Below are positions 19,138 to 29,211 of a stretch of 64,000 nt of DNA, one piece after another. The DNA is from Brevundimonas diminuta (lineage in GTDB: Bacteria > Pseudomonadota > Alphaproteobacteria > Caulobacterales > Caulobacteraceae). Positions within the stretch are counted from its first letter, which is position 1. Each line of letters begins with the position of its first letter. The position numbers were made by a program, and so were the translations under genes. The notes under the pieces were generated by a model. It was given only the letters and a program-made list of their open reading frames with translations. It was not told the origin of the DNA and did not search any database. The stretch covers positions 3,121,501 to 3,185,500 of the forward strand of contig NZ_CP073063.1 in assembly GCF_022654015.1 (NCBI RefSeq), in the 5' to 3' direction.

Positions 19138-19164
19138 AGCGCGGCCGCAAGGCCGCGCTTTTCT
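19138..19164 (+). terminator. Rho-independent terminator
   Basis: A 9-bp perfect stem AGCGCGGCC/GGCCGCGCT with a GCAA tetraloop, followed by TTTCTC. It lies 24 nt after the stop of the gene at 18752 and insulates the kdp operon from it. Confidence 0.9.
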
Positions 19165-19385
19165 CATTTGATCTGAAGCCGCATGGCCGGGGCCTGCGCG
19201 GCGCATCCTCAAGCGCGTCCTTGCATTAGAACGTCCGCCCGCCGGCCCTTCACACGTCGCCCGCGCTGCGACCGACCCAGCTTCTCTGGTTTTATGAATC
19301 CTTTAGGTCGGCGGCCCGGACTCGCATCGCGCCATTATGCCGCCCGGTGGTCTGTTCCCGCTCGAACTTGAGCGAGGAGGCCGGA

Positions 19386-19469
19386 TTGGCCGATGTGATT
19401 TTTCTGGCGGTGGGTGCGGGGGCGTTCGTCGTCTTCGCCTTGCTGGCCACAGCGTTGAAACGGGTATGA
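19386..19469 (+). CDS. 27-residue membrane protein upstream of kdpF
   Basis: A tiny open frame from TTG 19386, preceded by GAGGAGG about 6 nt upstream. It encodes a single hydrophobic helix (ADVIFLAVGAGAFVVFALLA) ending in LKRV. Its stop overlaps the kdpF start (ATGA), so it is translated with the Kdp operon. Short proteins of this form precede kdpF in some other bacterial kdp operons as I recall. A role in stabilising or tuning the Kdp complex is inferred from position only. Confidence 0.6.
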   Translation: MADVIFLAVGAGAFVVFALLATALKRV

Positions 19470-19555
19470 CGATGATCGCCATGCTCTGGGGGGCGGGGGC
19501 GCTGGTCGTCGCCGTTTACATGGTCGCGGCGCTGCTGCGGCCCGAGCGGTTCTGA
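19466..19555 (+). CDS. kdpF: K+-transporting ATPase subunit KdpF
   Basis: A 29-residue single-span protein (MTMIAMLWGAGALVVAVYM then VAALLRPERF). The C-terminal LLRPERF is the typical KdpF ending. KdpF stabilises the KdpABC complex in the inner membrane. It lies 18 nt before kdpA. ATG 19466 is chosen because it overlaps the preceding small gene; ATG 19472 is possible. Confidence 0.9.
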   Translation: MTMIAMLWGAGALVVAVYMVAALLRPERF

Positions 19556-19573
19556 GGAACCGGGACGGATTTC

Positions 19574-21283
19574 ATGAACATGCAAGGATGGGGCGAGATC
19601 GCCCTGACCCTTGGGCTGGCCGTAATGCTCGGCTGGCCCATCGGCGTTTATATGTCGCGCGTCTGGAATGGCGAGCGGACCTGGCTGGATCCGGTGCTGA
19701 AGCCGGTAGAGGCCGTCTTCTACAGCGCCGCCGGCGTCGATCCGAAACGCAGCCAGGGCTGGCTGGGATACGCCGGCGCCCTTTTGGCCTTCAACCTGGC
19801 GGGCTTTTTCCTGCTGTATGCGATCCTGCGTCTGCAGGGCGTGCTGCCGCTGAACCCGCAAGGGTTCGCGGGCGTGTCGCCGCATCTGGCCTTCAACACC
19901 GCCGTCAGCTTCGTGACCAACACTAACTGGCAGAGCTATGGCGGGGAGGCGACCCTGTCGACCTTCACCCAGATGGTCGGCCTGACGGTGCAGAACTTCG
20001 TCTCGGCGGCAACTGGCGCGACGATCGCGGCGGCCTTGGCGCGCGCCTTCGTGGCCAATCGCGGCGAGGGCGTCGGCAACTTCTGGGCCGATCTGACACG
20101 CACGACCCTGTACGTCCTGCTGCCCGCCGCCCTGATCCTGGCCGTGGCCCTGTCGGGTCTGGGCATCGTCCAGAGCCTGGCGGCCCATGTGACGGCGACC
20201 GGCGTCGAGGGCGGGTCTCAGACCTTGCCGCTGTTCCCGGCGGCCAGCCAGGTGGCGATCAAACAGCTGGGCATCAACGGCGGCGGCGTCTTCAACGTCA
20301 ACGGCGCCCATCCTTTCGAAAACCCGAACGCCATCACCAATCTGCTGACCGCGGTGGCGATCAACGTCATGGGCTGGGCGGCCTTCTTCGCCTTCGGCCG
20401 CACGGCCATGGCGGGACGCGACGTCCGCGCCCTGGCGGCGGCCGCCGTGATCCTGCTGAGCGCCGCCAGCGCGGCCATGTATGTGATCGAGACCCAGCCG
20501 GCTCCGGCCCTGGTCGCGGCCCAGGTGGACGCCTCGGTCAATATGGAAGGCAAGGAGGTCCGTTTCGGCGCGCCGGCCTCGACCGTCTGGTCCGTGGTCA
20601 CGACCGGCGCCTCGAACGGCTCGGTCAACTCCATGCACGCTAGTTATATGCCCCTGGGCGGCGGCTTGCAGATGTTCCTGATGCAGTTGGGCGAGATCCT
20701 GCCCGGCGGGATCGGATCGGGCATCGCCATCATGGTCGTCATGGCCCTGCTGTCGGTCTTCGTCGCCGGCCTGATGGTCGGGCGCACCCCCGAGTATCTG
20801 GGCAAGAAGATCGAGGCGCGCGAGATCCAGTTCGCCATGATCGCGGTGCTGATCCTGCCGCTGGCCATTCTGGGTTTCACCGCCGTGTCGGCCGTCTTCC
20901 CGACGGCGCTGGCGGGCCTGCTGAACAAGGGGCCGCACGGCCTGTCGGAGATCCTGTACGCCTATACCTCGGCGGCGGCGAACAACGGCTCGGCCTTTGC
21001 GGGCCTGACCGCCAACGCTCCGTGGTGGAACACGACCCTGGGTCTGGGGATGCTGTTCGGGCGGTTCATTCCGGCCGTCGCCGTCCTGGCCATCGCCGGC
21101 AGTCTGGTGGCCAAGCCCAAGCTGGCGCCCAGCCCCGGCACCCTGCCGACCGACAACGGCCTGTTCATCGGCCTGCTGATCGGCGTGATCCTCATCCTCG
21201 GCGGCCTGCAGTTCCTGCCCGCCCTCGCCCTGGGACCGATCGTCGAGCATTTCCAGATGCTGGCGGCGGTCGCCGGCGCCTGA
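19574..21283 (+). CDS. kdpA: K+-transporting ATPase subunit KdpA
   Basis: The potassium channel-like subunit of the high-affinity KdpFABC pump, 569 residues in the inner membrane. The four pseudo-repeat selectivity filter segments are present: [27 protein letters not shown] and ANNGSAF. Ten hydrophobic segments and the length match the family. It is followed 18 nt later by kdpB. Confidence 0.98.
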   Translation: MNMQGWGEIALTLGLAVMLGWPIGVYMSRVWNGERTWLDPVLKPVEAVFYSAAGVDPKRSQGWLGYAGALLAFNLAGFFLLYAILRLQGVLPLNPQGFAGVSPHLAFNTAVSFVTNTNWQSYGGEATLSTFTQMVGLTVQNFVSAATGATIAAALARAFVANRGEGVGNFWADLTRTTLYVLLPAALILAVALSGLGIVQSLAAHVTATGVEGGSQTLPLFPAASQVAIKQLGINGGGVFNVNGAHPFENPNAITNLLTAVAINVMGWAAFFAFGRTAMAGRDVRALAAAAVILLSAASAAMYVIETQPAPALVAAQVDASVNMEGKEVRFGAPASTVWSVVTTGASNGSVNSMHASYMPLGGGLQMFLMQLGEILPGGIGSGIAIMVVMALLSVFVAGLMVGRTPEYLGKKIEAREIQFAMIAVLILPLAILGFTAVSAVFPTALAGLLNKGPHGLSEILYAYTSAAANNGSAFAGLTANAPWWNTTLGLGMLFGRFIPAVAVLAIAGSLVAKPKLAPSPGTLPTDNGLFIGLLIGVILILGGLQFLPALALGPIVEHFQMLAAVAGA

Positions 21284-21301
21284 TCCTTCGGACATCCTGA
21301 C

Positions 21302-23368
21302 ATGACACAAATAACTCTGGATCCGCGCGAGGGCGGCCGTGCGTCGCCTCTCGCGGGCGGCCTCTCGGGACAGATGATCGGACGCGCCGTCGGCGACGCC
21401 TTCGTCAAGCTGAACCCCGTCAAGCTGATCAACAATCCGGTCATCTTCACCACCTGGATCGTGGCGCTTCTGTCGACGCTCTCGGCGGCGGCCGCCATCG
21501 CGGGCGGTCAGTCGGCGGGCTTTGCGGTGCAGCTGGCGCTGTGGCTGTGGGCGACGGTCCTGTTCGCCAATGTCGCCGAAAGCATCGCCGAAGGGCGGGG
21601 CAAGGCGGCGGCCGACTCCTTGCGCGCCACCCGCGTCACGACCAAGGCCAAGCTGATTGTCGATCCGAAGACCGGCAGCGTGGTCCCGACCAACGCCTCG
21701 GAGCTTGAAGTCGGATCGATCATCCTAGTCGAGGCCGGCGACGTGATCGCCTCGGACGGCGAGATCGTCGAGGGCGTCGCCTCGGTCAACGAGGCCGCCA
21801 TCACCGGCGAGAGCGCCCCGGTGATCCGCGAAAGCGGCGGCGACCGATCGGCTGTCACCGGCGGCACGACCGTCGTCTCGGACTGGATCAAGGTGCGCAT
21901 CACCGCCAAGCCTGGTTCGACCTTTCTCGATCGCATGATCGCCATGGTCGAGGGCGCGGATCGCAGGAAGACGCCGAACGAGCTGGCCCTGGCCGTTCTG
22001 CTGGCCGGCCTGACCCTGATCTTCCTGATCGCGGTCGTGACCCTGGTGGGGCTGGGCGCCTATTCCGGCGTCGATCTGGATCCGATGGTGCTGGGCGCCC
22101 TGTTCATCACCCTGATCCCGACCACGATCGGGGGGCTGCTGTCCGCCGTCGGCATCGCCGGCATGGACCGGTTGCTGAAGGTGAACGTGCTGGCCACCTC
22201 GGGCCGTGCGGTGGAGGCGGCAGGCGACGTCGACACCCTGCTGCTCGACAAGACCGGCACCATCACCTTTGGCAACCGCATGGCGACCGAGGTCATCCCG
22301 GTTCCCGGCGTGCGCCCCGAGGCCGCCTTGGCTGCCGCCGTCATGGCGTCGCTCGCCGACGAGACGCCGGAGGGCCGCTCCATCGTCGAGCTGGGCCGCA
22401 ACGCCGGGGTCTCGGTCGATCAGCCCGCCGGCGCCGTCGCCATTCCCTTCACCGCCGTCACCCGCCAGTCGGGCCTGGACGTCGGCAAGGACAGCTGGAG
22501 GAAGGGCGCGGTCGATGCGGTGCTGAAGGATCTGAACCTGATCGACGGTTCGGCCCCAGCCGAGTTCCGCCAGGCCGTGGACCGGATCGCCCGCTCGGGC
22601 GGCACGCCCCTGGCCGTGACCCAGAACGGCGTCCTGGTCGGCGTCATCCACCTGAAGGACGTGGTCAAGCCGGGCGTGAAGGCGCGCTTCGCCGACCTGC
22701 GCCGCATGGGCCTGCGCACCGTCATGATCACCGGCGACAATCCGGTGACGGCCGCCGCCATCGCTTCGGAAGCGGGGGTGGACGACTACCTTGCCGAGGC
22801 CACGCCCGAGGACAAGATGCGCCTGATCAAGGCCGAACAGGCCAAGGGTCGCCTGGTCGCCATGTGCGGCGACGGCGCCAACGACGCCCCGGCCCTGGCC
22901 CAGGCCGATGTCGGCGTGGCCATGCAGACCGGCGCCCAGGCCGCGCGCGAGGCCGGCAACATGGTCGATCTGGACAGCGACCCGACCAAGGTCATCGAAA
23001 TCGTCGAGGTCGGCAAGCAACTGCTGATCACGCGCGGCGCCCTGACGACCTTCTCGGTCGCCAACGACGTGGCCAAATATTTCGCCATCATCCCGGCGAT
23101 GTTCGTGGTGGCCCTGCCATCGCTCGGCGCGCTGAACGTCATGCGTCTGCACAGCCCCGAGAGCGCCATCCTGTCGGCGGTGATCTTCAACGCCCTGGTC
23201 ATCGTCGCCCTGATCCCGCTGGCGCTGAAGGGCGTCAAATACCGGGCCATCGGCGCCGGCGCGCTTCTGGGTCGCAACCTGCTGATCTACGGCCTGGGCG
23301 GGCTGATCGCCCCGTTCGTCGGCATAAAGCTGATCGACCTGCTCATCTCCGGCCTGGGTCTGGCGTGA
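21302..23368 (+). CDS. kdpB: K+-transporting ATPase ATP-binding subunit KdpB
   Basis: P-type ATPase catalytic subunit, 688 residues. The phosphorylation motif [10 protein letters not shown], the actuator motif ITGESAPV and the hinge motif [10 protein letters not shown] are all intact. It energises K+ uptake through KdpA. Its stop (TGA 23366-23368) overlaps the ATG of the small protein that follows. Confidence 0.98.
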   Translation: MTQITLDPREGGRASPLAGGLSGQMIGRAVGDAFVKLNPVKLINNPVIFTTWIVALLSTLSAAAAIAGGQSAGFAVQLALWLWATVLFANVAESIAEGRGKAAADSLRATRVTTKAKLIVDPKTGSVVPTNASELEVGSIILVEAGDVIASDGEIVEGVASVNEAAITGESAPVIRESGGDRSAVTGGTTVVSDWIKVRITAKPGSTFLDRMIAMVEGADRRKTPNELALAVLLAGLTLIFLIAVVTLVGLGAYSGVDLDPMVLGALFITLIPTTIGGLLSAVGIAGMDRLLKVNVLATSGRAVEAAGDVDTLLLDKTGTITFGNRMATEVIPVPGVRPEAALAAAVMASLADETPEGRSIVELGRNAGVSVDQPAGAVAIPFTAVTRQSGLDVGKDSWRKGAVDAVLKDLNLIDGSAPAEFRQAVDRIARSGGTPLAVTQNGVLVGVIHLKDVVKPGVKARFADLRRMGLRTVMITGDNPVTAAAIASEAGVDDYLAEATPEDKMRLIKAEQAKGRLVAMCGDGANDAPALAQADVGVAMQTGAQAAREAGNMVDLDSDPTKVIEIVEVGKQLLITRGALTTFSVANDVAKYFAIIPAMFVVALPSLGALNVMRLHSPESAILSAVIFNALVIVALIPLALKGVKYRAIGAGALLGRNLLIYGLGGLIAPFVGIKLIDLLISGLGLA

Positions 23369-23523
23369 TGCGTCGGGAGGTCTCTCGCATCCTGCAACTC
23401 GTCGTGGCGGTGCTGGTCATCGCCGTGATGTGGGGCGTGGCGACGCTGCAGCAGACCGATCCGCGCACCCGCTCCAACCCCATGGCCATCCATCCTGTTC
23501 GAATAGAGAAATCCAATGCGTAA
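23368..23523 (+). CDS. 51-residue single-span membrane protein within the kdp operon
   Basis: ATG 23368 overlaps the kdpB stop, and the frame ends at TAA 23521-23523, 8 nt inside the TorF porin gene. The product has a hydrophobic helix (ILQLVVAVLVIAVMWGVATL) and a polar tail. I do not recognise it. Tight coupling on both sides indicates it is expressed with kdp. It could be an accessory subunit or simply a coupling open frame. Confidence 0.55.
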   Translation: MRREVSRILQLVVAVLVIAVMWGVATLQQTDPRTRSNPMAIHPVRIEKSNA

Positions 23524-24232
23524 ATCCTTCTCCAGGGCCTCGGGCCGCAACGACGCCTGGTTCGCCGCCGCCTGTATCGTCGGCCTCGCCGGTCTGGGCC
23601 TATGCAGCGAAGCCAAGGCCCAGGACGTGTCGGCCAACGTCGCCGTCACCTCCGACTATGTCTTCCGCGGGGTCAGCCAGACCCAGGAAAACCCCGCCCT
23701 CTCGGCCGGCGTCGATCTGACCAGAAGCGGCTTCTACGCCGGCGGCTGGGCCTCCAACGTCGATTTCGGCGACGACACGGACGCCGAGGTCGATCTGTAT
23801 GCCGGCTATCGACCCGAGGTCGCCGGCTACGCGCTGGATTTCGGCGTGATCGGCTATCTCTACGCCGGTCAGCCGGACGGCGCCGACTATGACTATGTCG
23901 AGTTCAAAGCCGCCGCCTCGCGCGCTTTTGGCCCCGCGACCCTGGGCGCCGCCGTCTATTATTCGCCCGACTTCTTCGGCGCGGCCGAGGACGAGGCGAC
24001 CTATGCCGAGGTCAACGGCGCGGTCAGCCCGGCCGACAAATGGACCGTCTCGGGCGCCGTCGGGCGTCAGTGGGTGTCGTCGGACCTGGACTACACCACC
24101 TGGAACCTGGGCGCGGCCTACCAGCTGACCGACGCTCTGGCGCTGGACCTGCGCTATCACGACACCGACCAACACGACTTCGGCGACATCTACGGCGCGC
24201 GCGCCGTAGCCACGCTGAAGGCGACCTTCTGA
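23516..24232 (+). CDS. TorF family putative porin (Gcw_chp), kdp-linked
   Basis: A 238-residue outer-membrane beta-barrel candidate. The signal peptide ends near SEAKA. The family start is clear (VSANVAVTSDYVFRGVSQTQ, with NPALSAGVDL following), the barrel strands alternate, and the C-terminus ends in Phe (ATLKATF). It sits between kdpB and kdpC, 10 nt before kdpC, so it is made with the potassium pump. This is unusual gene content for kdp; a role in outer-membrane passage of K+ is inferred. A paralogue lies at 55947-56624. Confidence 0.85.
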   Translation: MRKSFSRASGRNDAWFAAACIVGLAGLGLCSEAKAQDVSANVAVTSDYVFRGVSQTQENPALSAGVDLTRSGFYAGGWASNVDFGDDTDAEVDLYAGYRPEVAGYALDFGVIGYLYAGQPDGADYDYVEFKAAASRAFGPATLGAAVYYSPDFFGAAEDEATYAEVNGAVSPADKWTVSGAVGRQWVSSDLDYTTWNLGAAYQLTDALALDLRYHDTDQHDFGDIYGARAVATLKATF

Positions 24233-24242
24233 GGCGACGACC

Positions 24243-24821
24243 ATGGTCAACCAACTTCGCCCGGCCCTCGTCATGACGGCCCTGTTCACCCTGCTGCTGG
24301 GCCTGGCCTATCCGCTGGCCGTCACCGGCATCGCCCAGGTCGCCTTCCCGGATCAGGCCAACGGCAGCCTGGTGCGCGACGCCGGCGGGCGGGTCGTCGG
24401 CTCGTCCCTGATCGGCCAGCCCTTCGTCGGCGCCACCTACCTGCATCCGCGCCCGTCGGCGGCGGGCGACGGCTATGACGCCGCCGCCTCGTCCGGCTCC
24501 AACATGGGGCCGCTGAACCCGAACCTGATCGCTCGCGTGGCCGAAAGCGCCCAGACGATCCGCGCCGAGGACGGCCCCGGCGTCATCCCCGCCGATGCGG
24601 TGACGACCTCGGGTTCGGGCCTCGACCCGGACGTGTCCCCGGCCTACGCTCGGCTACAGGCCGCGCGGATCGCCCGCGCCAGAGGCGTTCCCGTGCAACA
24701 GGTCCAGAGCATCATCGACGCGCACATCGAGGGGGCCTTCCTGGGCTTCATCGGCCAGCCGCACGTCAATGTCCTGCTGACCAATCGCGCGCTGGACGCC
24801 CGCTTCGGGGCGGAGGGCTGA
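24243..24821 (+). CDS. kdpC: K+-transporting ATPase subunit KdpC
   Basis: A 192-residue subunit with an N-terminal membrane helix (VMTALFTLLLGLAYPLAVTG) and a periplasmic domain. Family motifs: SLIGQPF, YLHPRPSAAG, SGSNMGPLNP, and VTTSGSGLDPDVSP near the middle to end. It assists ATP use by KdpB and assembly of the complex. Its stop abuts the TTG start of kdpD. Confidence 0.97.
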   Translation: MVNQLRPALVMTALFTLLLGLAYPLAVTGIAQVAFPDQANGSLVRDAGGRVVGSSLIGQPFVGATYLHPRPSAAGDGYDAAASSGSNMGPLNPNLIARVAESAQTIRAEDGPGVIPADAVTTSGSGLDPDVSPAYARLQAARIARARGVPVQQVQSIIDAHIEGAFLGFIGQPHVNVLLTNRALDARFGAEG

Positions 24822-27506
24822 TTGCCCGAAACGGCGCCCGAAACGCCCGCGACTTCAGCCGTTCCGCGCCGCAAGCGCGGGCGGCTGAAGGTGTTTCTGG
24901 GCATGTCGCCCGGCGTGGGCAAGACCTATGAGATGCTGCGCGCCGCACGCCGTCGAAAGGCCGAGGGGCTGGACGTCGTCGTCGGCGTGGTTGAGACCCA
25001 CGGCCGCAAGGAGACGATGAGCCTGCTGCGTGGGCTGGACGTCATGCCGCGCGCGCCTATCGAACACCGCGACCGGGCCTTGATGGAGTTCGACCTGGAC
25101 GGCGCCCTGGCGCGACGGCCCGAACTGCTGCTGGTCGACGAATACGCCCATTCCAACGCGCCGGGCTCGCGCCATCCCAAGCGCTGGCAGGATGTGGAGG
25201 AACTGCGCGACGCCGGTATCGACGTCTGGACCACGCTGAACATCCAGCATCTGGAAAGTCTGTCCGACGTCATCCTGCGCATCACCGGCGTGCGCCAGCG
25301 CGAGGCGGTGCCCGACAGCGCCCTCACCGGCGCCGACGACATCGAGGTCATCGACATCACGCCCGAAGACCTGCGGGCGCGTCTGGCCGAGGGCAAGGTC
25401 TATGTGCCCGAGACGGCGCGGGTGGCCTCCGAAAACTTCTTCAAGATCGAGAACCTGACGGCGCTGCGCGAACTGGCCCTGCGGCGGGCGGCTCAGACGG
25501 TGGACGACCAGCTTCTGACCCACCTGCGCGAGCGGGGCGTGTCGGGGCCGTGGGCGGCGAACGAGCGGATTCTGGTGTTGGTCGGCGGCGACGCCATGAC
25601 CGCCTACCTGGTGCGGACCGGTCGGCGGATGTCGGACATGATGATGGACGCCCCCTGGTCGGTCGCCCATGTCGAGCGGCCCAGCGGATCGCGCGCCGAC
25701 GCCCGCTCGGCAGGACGGTTGTCGGAAGCCTTCAAGCTGGCCGAGCAGCTGGGCGGACGGCCCGTGACGATCAGCGGCGACGACGTGGTGCGCGCCGTTC
25801 TGGACCACGCCCACCGCAACAACGTCACCCAGATCGTCATCGGCAAGACGCGCGGCGGGCGGTTCGCCGAATGGACCGGCCGGGCGCTGGCGACCGAACT
25901 GTTGCGAAAGGCGCAAGGGGTCGCCGTCCACGTCGTGACCGAGGGCGATCTGGCCGCGCCGGAACCGGCGGCCAAGTCTGGCGTCCGGGCGGCGCTGGAC
26001 TGGCGCGGCTATCCGGCTGGGGCGGGGTTCGTTCTGGCGGCGACGGGGGCGGCCCTGTTGCTCGATACCCGGTTCGAGCGGGTCGACCTGGGCGTCATCT
26101 ATCTGGCGGCGGTGGTGGCGGCGGGGGTGCTGAACGGCCTCAGACCCGCACTGGCGGCGGCGACCCTGGCCTTTTTGACCTATAACTTCCTGTTCCTCCA
26201 GCCGCGCTACAGCTTCCTAATCGGTTCGCCGACCGACTTTTTGACGCTGCTCCTGTTCTGGGGCGTAGCTCTGGGAACCGGCGCCCTGGCGGGGCGGGTG
26301 CGCGAACAGGCCAGGGCGGCCCAGCGGCGCGCCGCCGCCGTCTCGGCCCTGCTGGCCGCCAGTCAGACCCTGTCGGCCGGCCAGGATCGTGCGACAACAG
26401 CCCGCAGCCTGGCTGAACAGGCCTCGGCCGCCGCCGGCGCGGGCGCCGTCGTCCTGCTGCCCGACGGCGAGGACATCGTCCTGACCGCGGCCAGTCCCGA
26501 GGGCGTGATTCTGGCCCCCGACGCCATGGCCGCCGCCCGCTGGGCCTGGACCCACGGCGAGGTCACGGGCCACGGCACCGGCACCCTGCCGCAGACCCAA
26601 TGGCGATTTCAGCCCTTGCAGGGCGTTCGCGGCCGGGCCGGCGTGGCGGGCGTCGACGCCTCGGCCGTGGCGGCGGGCTCGGACGAGGAACGTCTGGCCC
26701 TGGCCCTGCTCGATCAGGGGGCCGTGGCGCTGGAGCGGGCCGATCTGGCCGGCCAGGCGCTGGAGACCGAAACCCTGCGCCGCGCCGACCGTTTCCGCGC
26801 CGCCCTGATGAACTCGGTCAGCCACGACCTGCGCACGCCCCTGTCCACCGTCCTGGGCTCGGCGACGACCCTGATCGACTATGGCGCGACCCTGAAGCCC
26901 GAGGTCCGCGACGACCTGCTGCTCAGCATCCGCGAAGAGGCCGAACGCCTGTCGCGCTATGTCGGCGATCTCCTGGACATGACCCGGCTGGAGGGTGGCG
27001 GCCTGAACGTGCGCACCGACTGGACCGATGTGCGCGACATCCTGAACACCGCCGCCGACCGGGTGTCGCGCCGCCTGGGCCGACGCAAGGTTACGCGCGA
27101 TTTTCCGGCCCAGCTCAGCATGGTCGAGGCCGATCCGGGTCTGCTGGAACAGGCGGTGGTCAACATCCTCGAAAACGCCATCGCCTACAGCCCCGACGGC
27201 ACGACCATCGAACTGGCGGCCTATGAGGATCGCGGCGCCGTCGTCATCTCCATCGAGGACGAGGGACGCGGCATCCCGACCGCCGAGTTGGAACGGGTGT
27301 TCGACAAATTCCGCCGCATGGAAGAATCCACCGACCGCGCCAAGGGGGCCGGCCTGGGCCTGGCCATCGCCAAGGGTTTCGTCGAGGCCATGCGCGGCCG
27401 TATCGCCGCCGCCAGCCCGATCCAGGACGACGCCGACGGCAAGCGTGGAACCCGCATCCTGATCAGCCTGCCCAAGTCCATCGCCACCCACCCGGATCTG
27501 CTGTGA
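24822..27506 (+). CDS. kdpD: Sensor histidine kinase KdpD
   Basis: An 894-residue K+ and turgor sensor from TTG 24822. Order of domains: KdpD N-terminal P-loop domain (GMSPGVGKT, 27-35), universal-stress-like domain (about 250-375), four membrane helices of the DUF4118 type (about 395-500), GAF-like region, HisKA with His668 in SVSHDLRTPLSTVLG, and HATPase (N-box VVNILENAIAYSPDG; G2 GAGLGLAIAKGF). Canonical length. It overlaps kdpE by 4 nt and signals to it. Confidence 0.97.
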   Translation: MPETAPETPATSAVPRRKRGRLKVFLGMSPGVGKTYEMLRAARRRKAEGLDVVVGVVETHGRKETMSLLRGLDVMPRAPIEHRDRALMEFDLDGALARRPELLLVDEYAHSNAPGSRHPKRWQDVEELRDAGIDVWTTLNIQHLESLSDVILRITGVRQREAVPDSALTGADDIEVIDITPEDLRARLAEGKVYVPETARVASENFFKIENLTALRELALRRAAQTVDDQLLTHLRERGVSGPWAANERILVLVGGDAMTAYLVRTGRRMSDMMMDAPWSVAHVERPSGSRADARSAGRLSEAFKLAEQLGGRPVTISGDDVVRAVLDHAHRNNVTQIVIGKTRGGRFAEWTGRALATELLRKAQGVAVHVVTEGDLAAPEPAAKSGVRAALDWRGYPAGAGFVLAATGAALLLDTRFERVDLGVIYLAAVVAAGVLNGLRPALAAATLAFLTYNFLFLQPRYSFLIGSPTDFLTLLLFWGVALGTGALAGRVREQARAAQRRAAAVSALLAASQTLSAGQDRATTARSLAEQASAAAGAGAVVLLPDGEDIVLTAASPEGVILAPDAMAAARWAWTHGEVTGHGTGTLPQTQWRFQPLQGVRGRAGVAGVDASAVAAGSDEERLALALLDQGAVALERADLAGQALETETLRRADRFRAALMNSVSHDLRTPLSTVLGSATTLIDYGATLKPEVRDDLLLSIREEAERLSRYVGDLLDMTRLEGGGLNVRTDWTDVRDILNTAADRVSRRLGRRKVTRDFPAQLSMVEADPGLLEQAVVNILENAIAYSPDGTTIELAAYEDRGAVVISIEDEGRGIPTAELERVFDKFRRMEESTDRAKGAGLGLAIAKGFVEAMRGRIAAASPIQDDADGKRGTRILISLPKSIATHPDLL

Positions 27507-28195
27507 TGTCCGCCGTTCGCCCCCAGGTTCTGGTCATCGACGACGAACCCCAGATCCACCGCTTCCTGGCGCCCGCCCTGGACGCTGCCGGCTATGAACC
27601 CCGCCGCGCCGACAGCGGTCAGGAGGGGTTGCGCGCCATCGCCCTGTGGAGCCCCGACGCCGTCGTGCTGGACCTGGGCTTGCCCGATATGGACGGCAAG
27701 GACGTGCTGACGCGGGCGCGCGACTTCTATCAGGGGCCGATCATCGTCCTGTCCGCCCGCGACCGCGAGGCCGAGAAGATCACGGCCCTGGACCTGGGCG
27801 CCAACGACTATGTCGAAAAGCCGTTCGGCGTCGGCGAACTGCTGGCCCGCATCCGCGCCGGCCTGCGTCAGGGCGCGTTGACGCCGGTCGCGGGCGGAGC
27901 GGTCACGGCGGGGGATGTCGTGATCGATCTGGACCGCCGCATCGTCACGCGCGCCGGCGAGCGGGTGAAACTGCGGCCCAAGGAATACGACGTCTTGGCC
28001 TACCTCGCCCGCAACGCCGGCAAGGTCCTGGGCCACGCCTACCTGCTCAAGACCATATGGGGCGCCAGCCACGCCGACGACGTTCAATATCTGCGCGTCG
28101 TCGTCGGCCAACTCCGTCACAAGCTCGAGGCCGACCCGGCCCAGCCCGTTCTTCTCGTGACCGAGCCTGGCGTCGGATACCGATTGGCGGACTGA
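27503..28195 (+). CDS. kdpE: Response regulator KdpE
   Basis: A 230-residue OmpR-family regulator, partner of KdpD. The receiver has VIDDE near the N-terminus, phospho-acceptor in VVLDLGLPDMDG, and Lys in YVEKPFG. The DNA-binding domain shows LRPKEYDVLAYLARNAGKVL and DVQYLRVVVGQLRHKLE, the KdpE form. ATG 27503 overlaps the kdpD stop; ATG 27506 is an alternative. It should activate the kdp promoter upstream of 19386, but I could not pick out a clear KdpE site there. Confidence 0.96.
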   Translation: MMSAVRPQVLVIDDEPQIHRFLAPALDAAGYEPRRADSGQEGLRAIALWSPDAVVLDLGLPDMDGKDVLTRARDFYQGPIIVLSARDREAEKITALDLGANDYVEKPFGVGELLARIRAGLRQGALTPVAGGAVTAGDVVIDLDRRIVTRAGERVKLRPKEYDVLAYLARNAGKVLGHAYLLKTIWGASHADDVQYLRVVVGQLRHKLEADPAQPVLLVTEPGVGYRLAD

Positions 28196-28269
28196 GGCCT
28201 TCGGCGAGAGGGTTCGGCTGTCTTTTCAGATGCAGCCTCACAATGGCCGGCGCGTTGTCTGCGAAACCC

Positions 28270-29211
28270 ATGTCCGATCCAGGCCCCCTCCCCCCGATCG
28301 TCTATCACCCGGCCTACAGCGCCGAACTGCCATCGGGTCATCGCTTTCCGATGCAGAAATATGCGCGCCTGTTGGAGGTGCTGAGAGAGGAAGGGCTGAT
28401 CGGACCGGATGGCCTGTGGGAGCCTGAACCTGCGGATTACTCGCTGCTCGCGGCCGTGCATGATCCCGACTATGTGCGCCAGGTGCTGGACGCCTGCGTT
28501 CCGCCGAAGGTCGAACGGGTCATCGGCCTGCCCATCACGCAGAGCGTCGTCGAACGCACGCAGGCCGCCGTCGGCGGCACGCTGACCGCAGCCCGTCTCG
28601 CCCTTCGCCATGGACTCGCCTGCAATACAGCCGGAGGCAGCCATCACGCCGGCCCCATGGGCGGCGCAGGCTTCTGCGTCTTCAACGACATCGGCGTGGC
28701 CGCGCGAGCCCTGATCGACAGTGGCGAAGTCGGACAGGTCCTGGTGGTCGATCTGGACGTCCACCAAGGCGATGGAACCGCCTTCATCTTCGAGCACGAG
28801 CCCCGCGTCTTCACCTTCTCAATGCATGGCGAAAAGAACTTTCCGGTGCGCAGGGGGCCCAGCGATCTGGATATCGACCTGCCCGACGGAACCGGCGATG
28901 TAGCCTATGTCGCCCGGCTCAAAGAGGTTCTGCCTGACCTGCTTCAACGCGTTGCGCCGGATCTCGTCTTCTACATCGCCGGCGTCGATCCGCACGAAAG
29001 CGACCGGCTTGGGCGGCTGTCGCTCAGCGACGAGGGATTGGCTGAGCGCGACGCCTATGTGCTTGAAACCTGTCTGGCGGTCGCGCCGCTCGTCGGCGTC
29101 ATCGGCGGTGGATACGACCACGACATTGATCGTCTGGCGCGCCGCCACGCGACACTGCATCGCGCGGCCGCCCACGCCTGGCGGCGCGGTCTGGCCCGGC
29201 GGGAGGCTTGA
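28270..29211 (+). CDS. Histone deacetylase family protein (zinc amidohydrolase)
   Basis: A 313-residue enzyme of the arginase/deacetylase superfamily. The active site reads GGSHHAGPMGGAGFCVFND (His pair), DLDVHQGDGTAFIFE (Asp and His zinc ligands), GVDPHESDRLGRLSLS (third ligand Asp) and GGGYDHDI near the end. Bacterial members deacetylate small acetylated amines or proteins; the substrate here is unknown. ATG 28270 gives the family start; ATG 28243 is in frame upstream. The 2H phosphoesterase gene overlaps its stop, so the two are cotranslated. Confidence 0.9.
   Translation: MSDPGPLPPIVYHPAYSAELPSGHRFPMQKYARLLEVLREEGLIGPDGLWEPEPADYSLLAAVHDPDYVRQVLDACVPPKVERVIGLPITQSVVERTQAAVGGTLTAARLALRHGLACNTAGGSHHAGPMGGAGFCVFNDIGVAARALIDSGEVGQVLVVDLDVHQGDGTAFIFEHEPRVFTFSMHGEKNFPVRRGPSDLDIDLPDGTGDVAYVARLKEVLPDLLQRVAPDLVFYIAGVDPHESDRLGRLSLSDEGLAERDAYVLETCLAVAPLVGVIGGGYDHDIDRLARRHATLHRAAAHAWRRGLARREA

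Noticed and set aside
19160..19385. KdpE-binding site in the kdp promoter region
   Set aside because: I looked for an AT-rich direct repeat like the known KdpE site and found no convincing match, so none is annotated.
19292..21310. 672-codon minus-strand open frame opposite kdpA
   Set aside because: Antisense to a complete KdpA; rich in Gln, Arg, Asp and His without recognisable domains.
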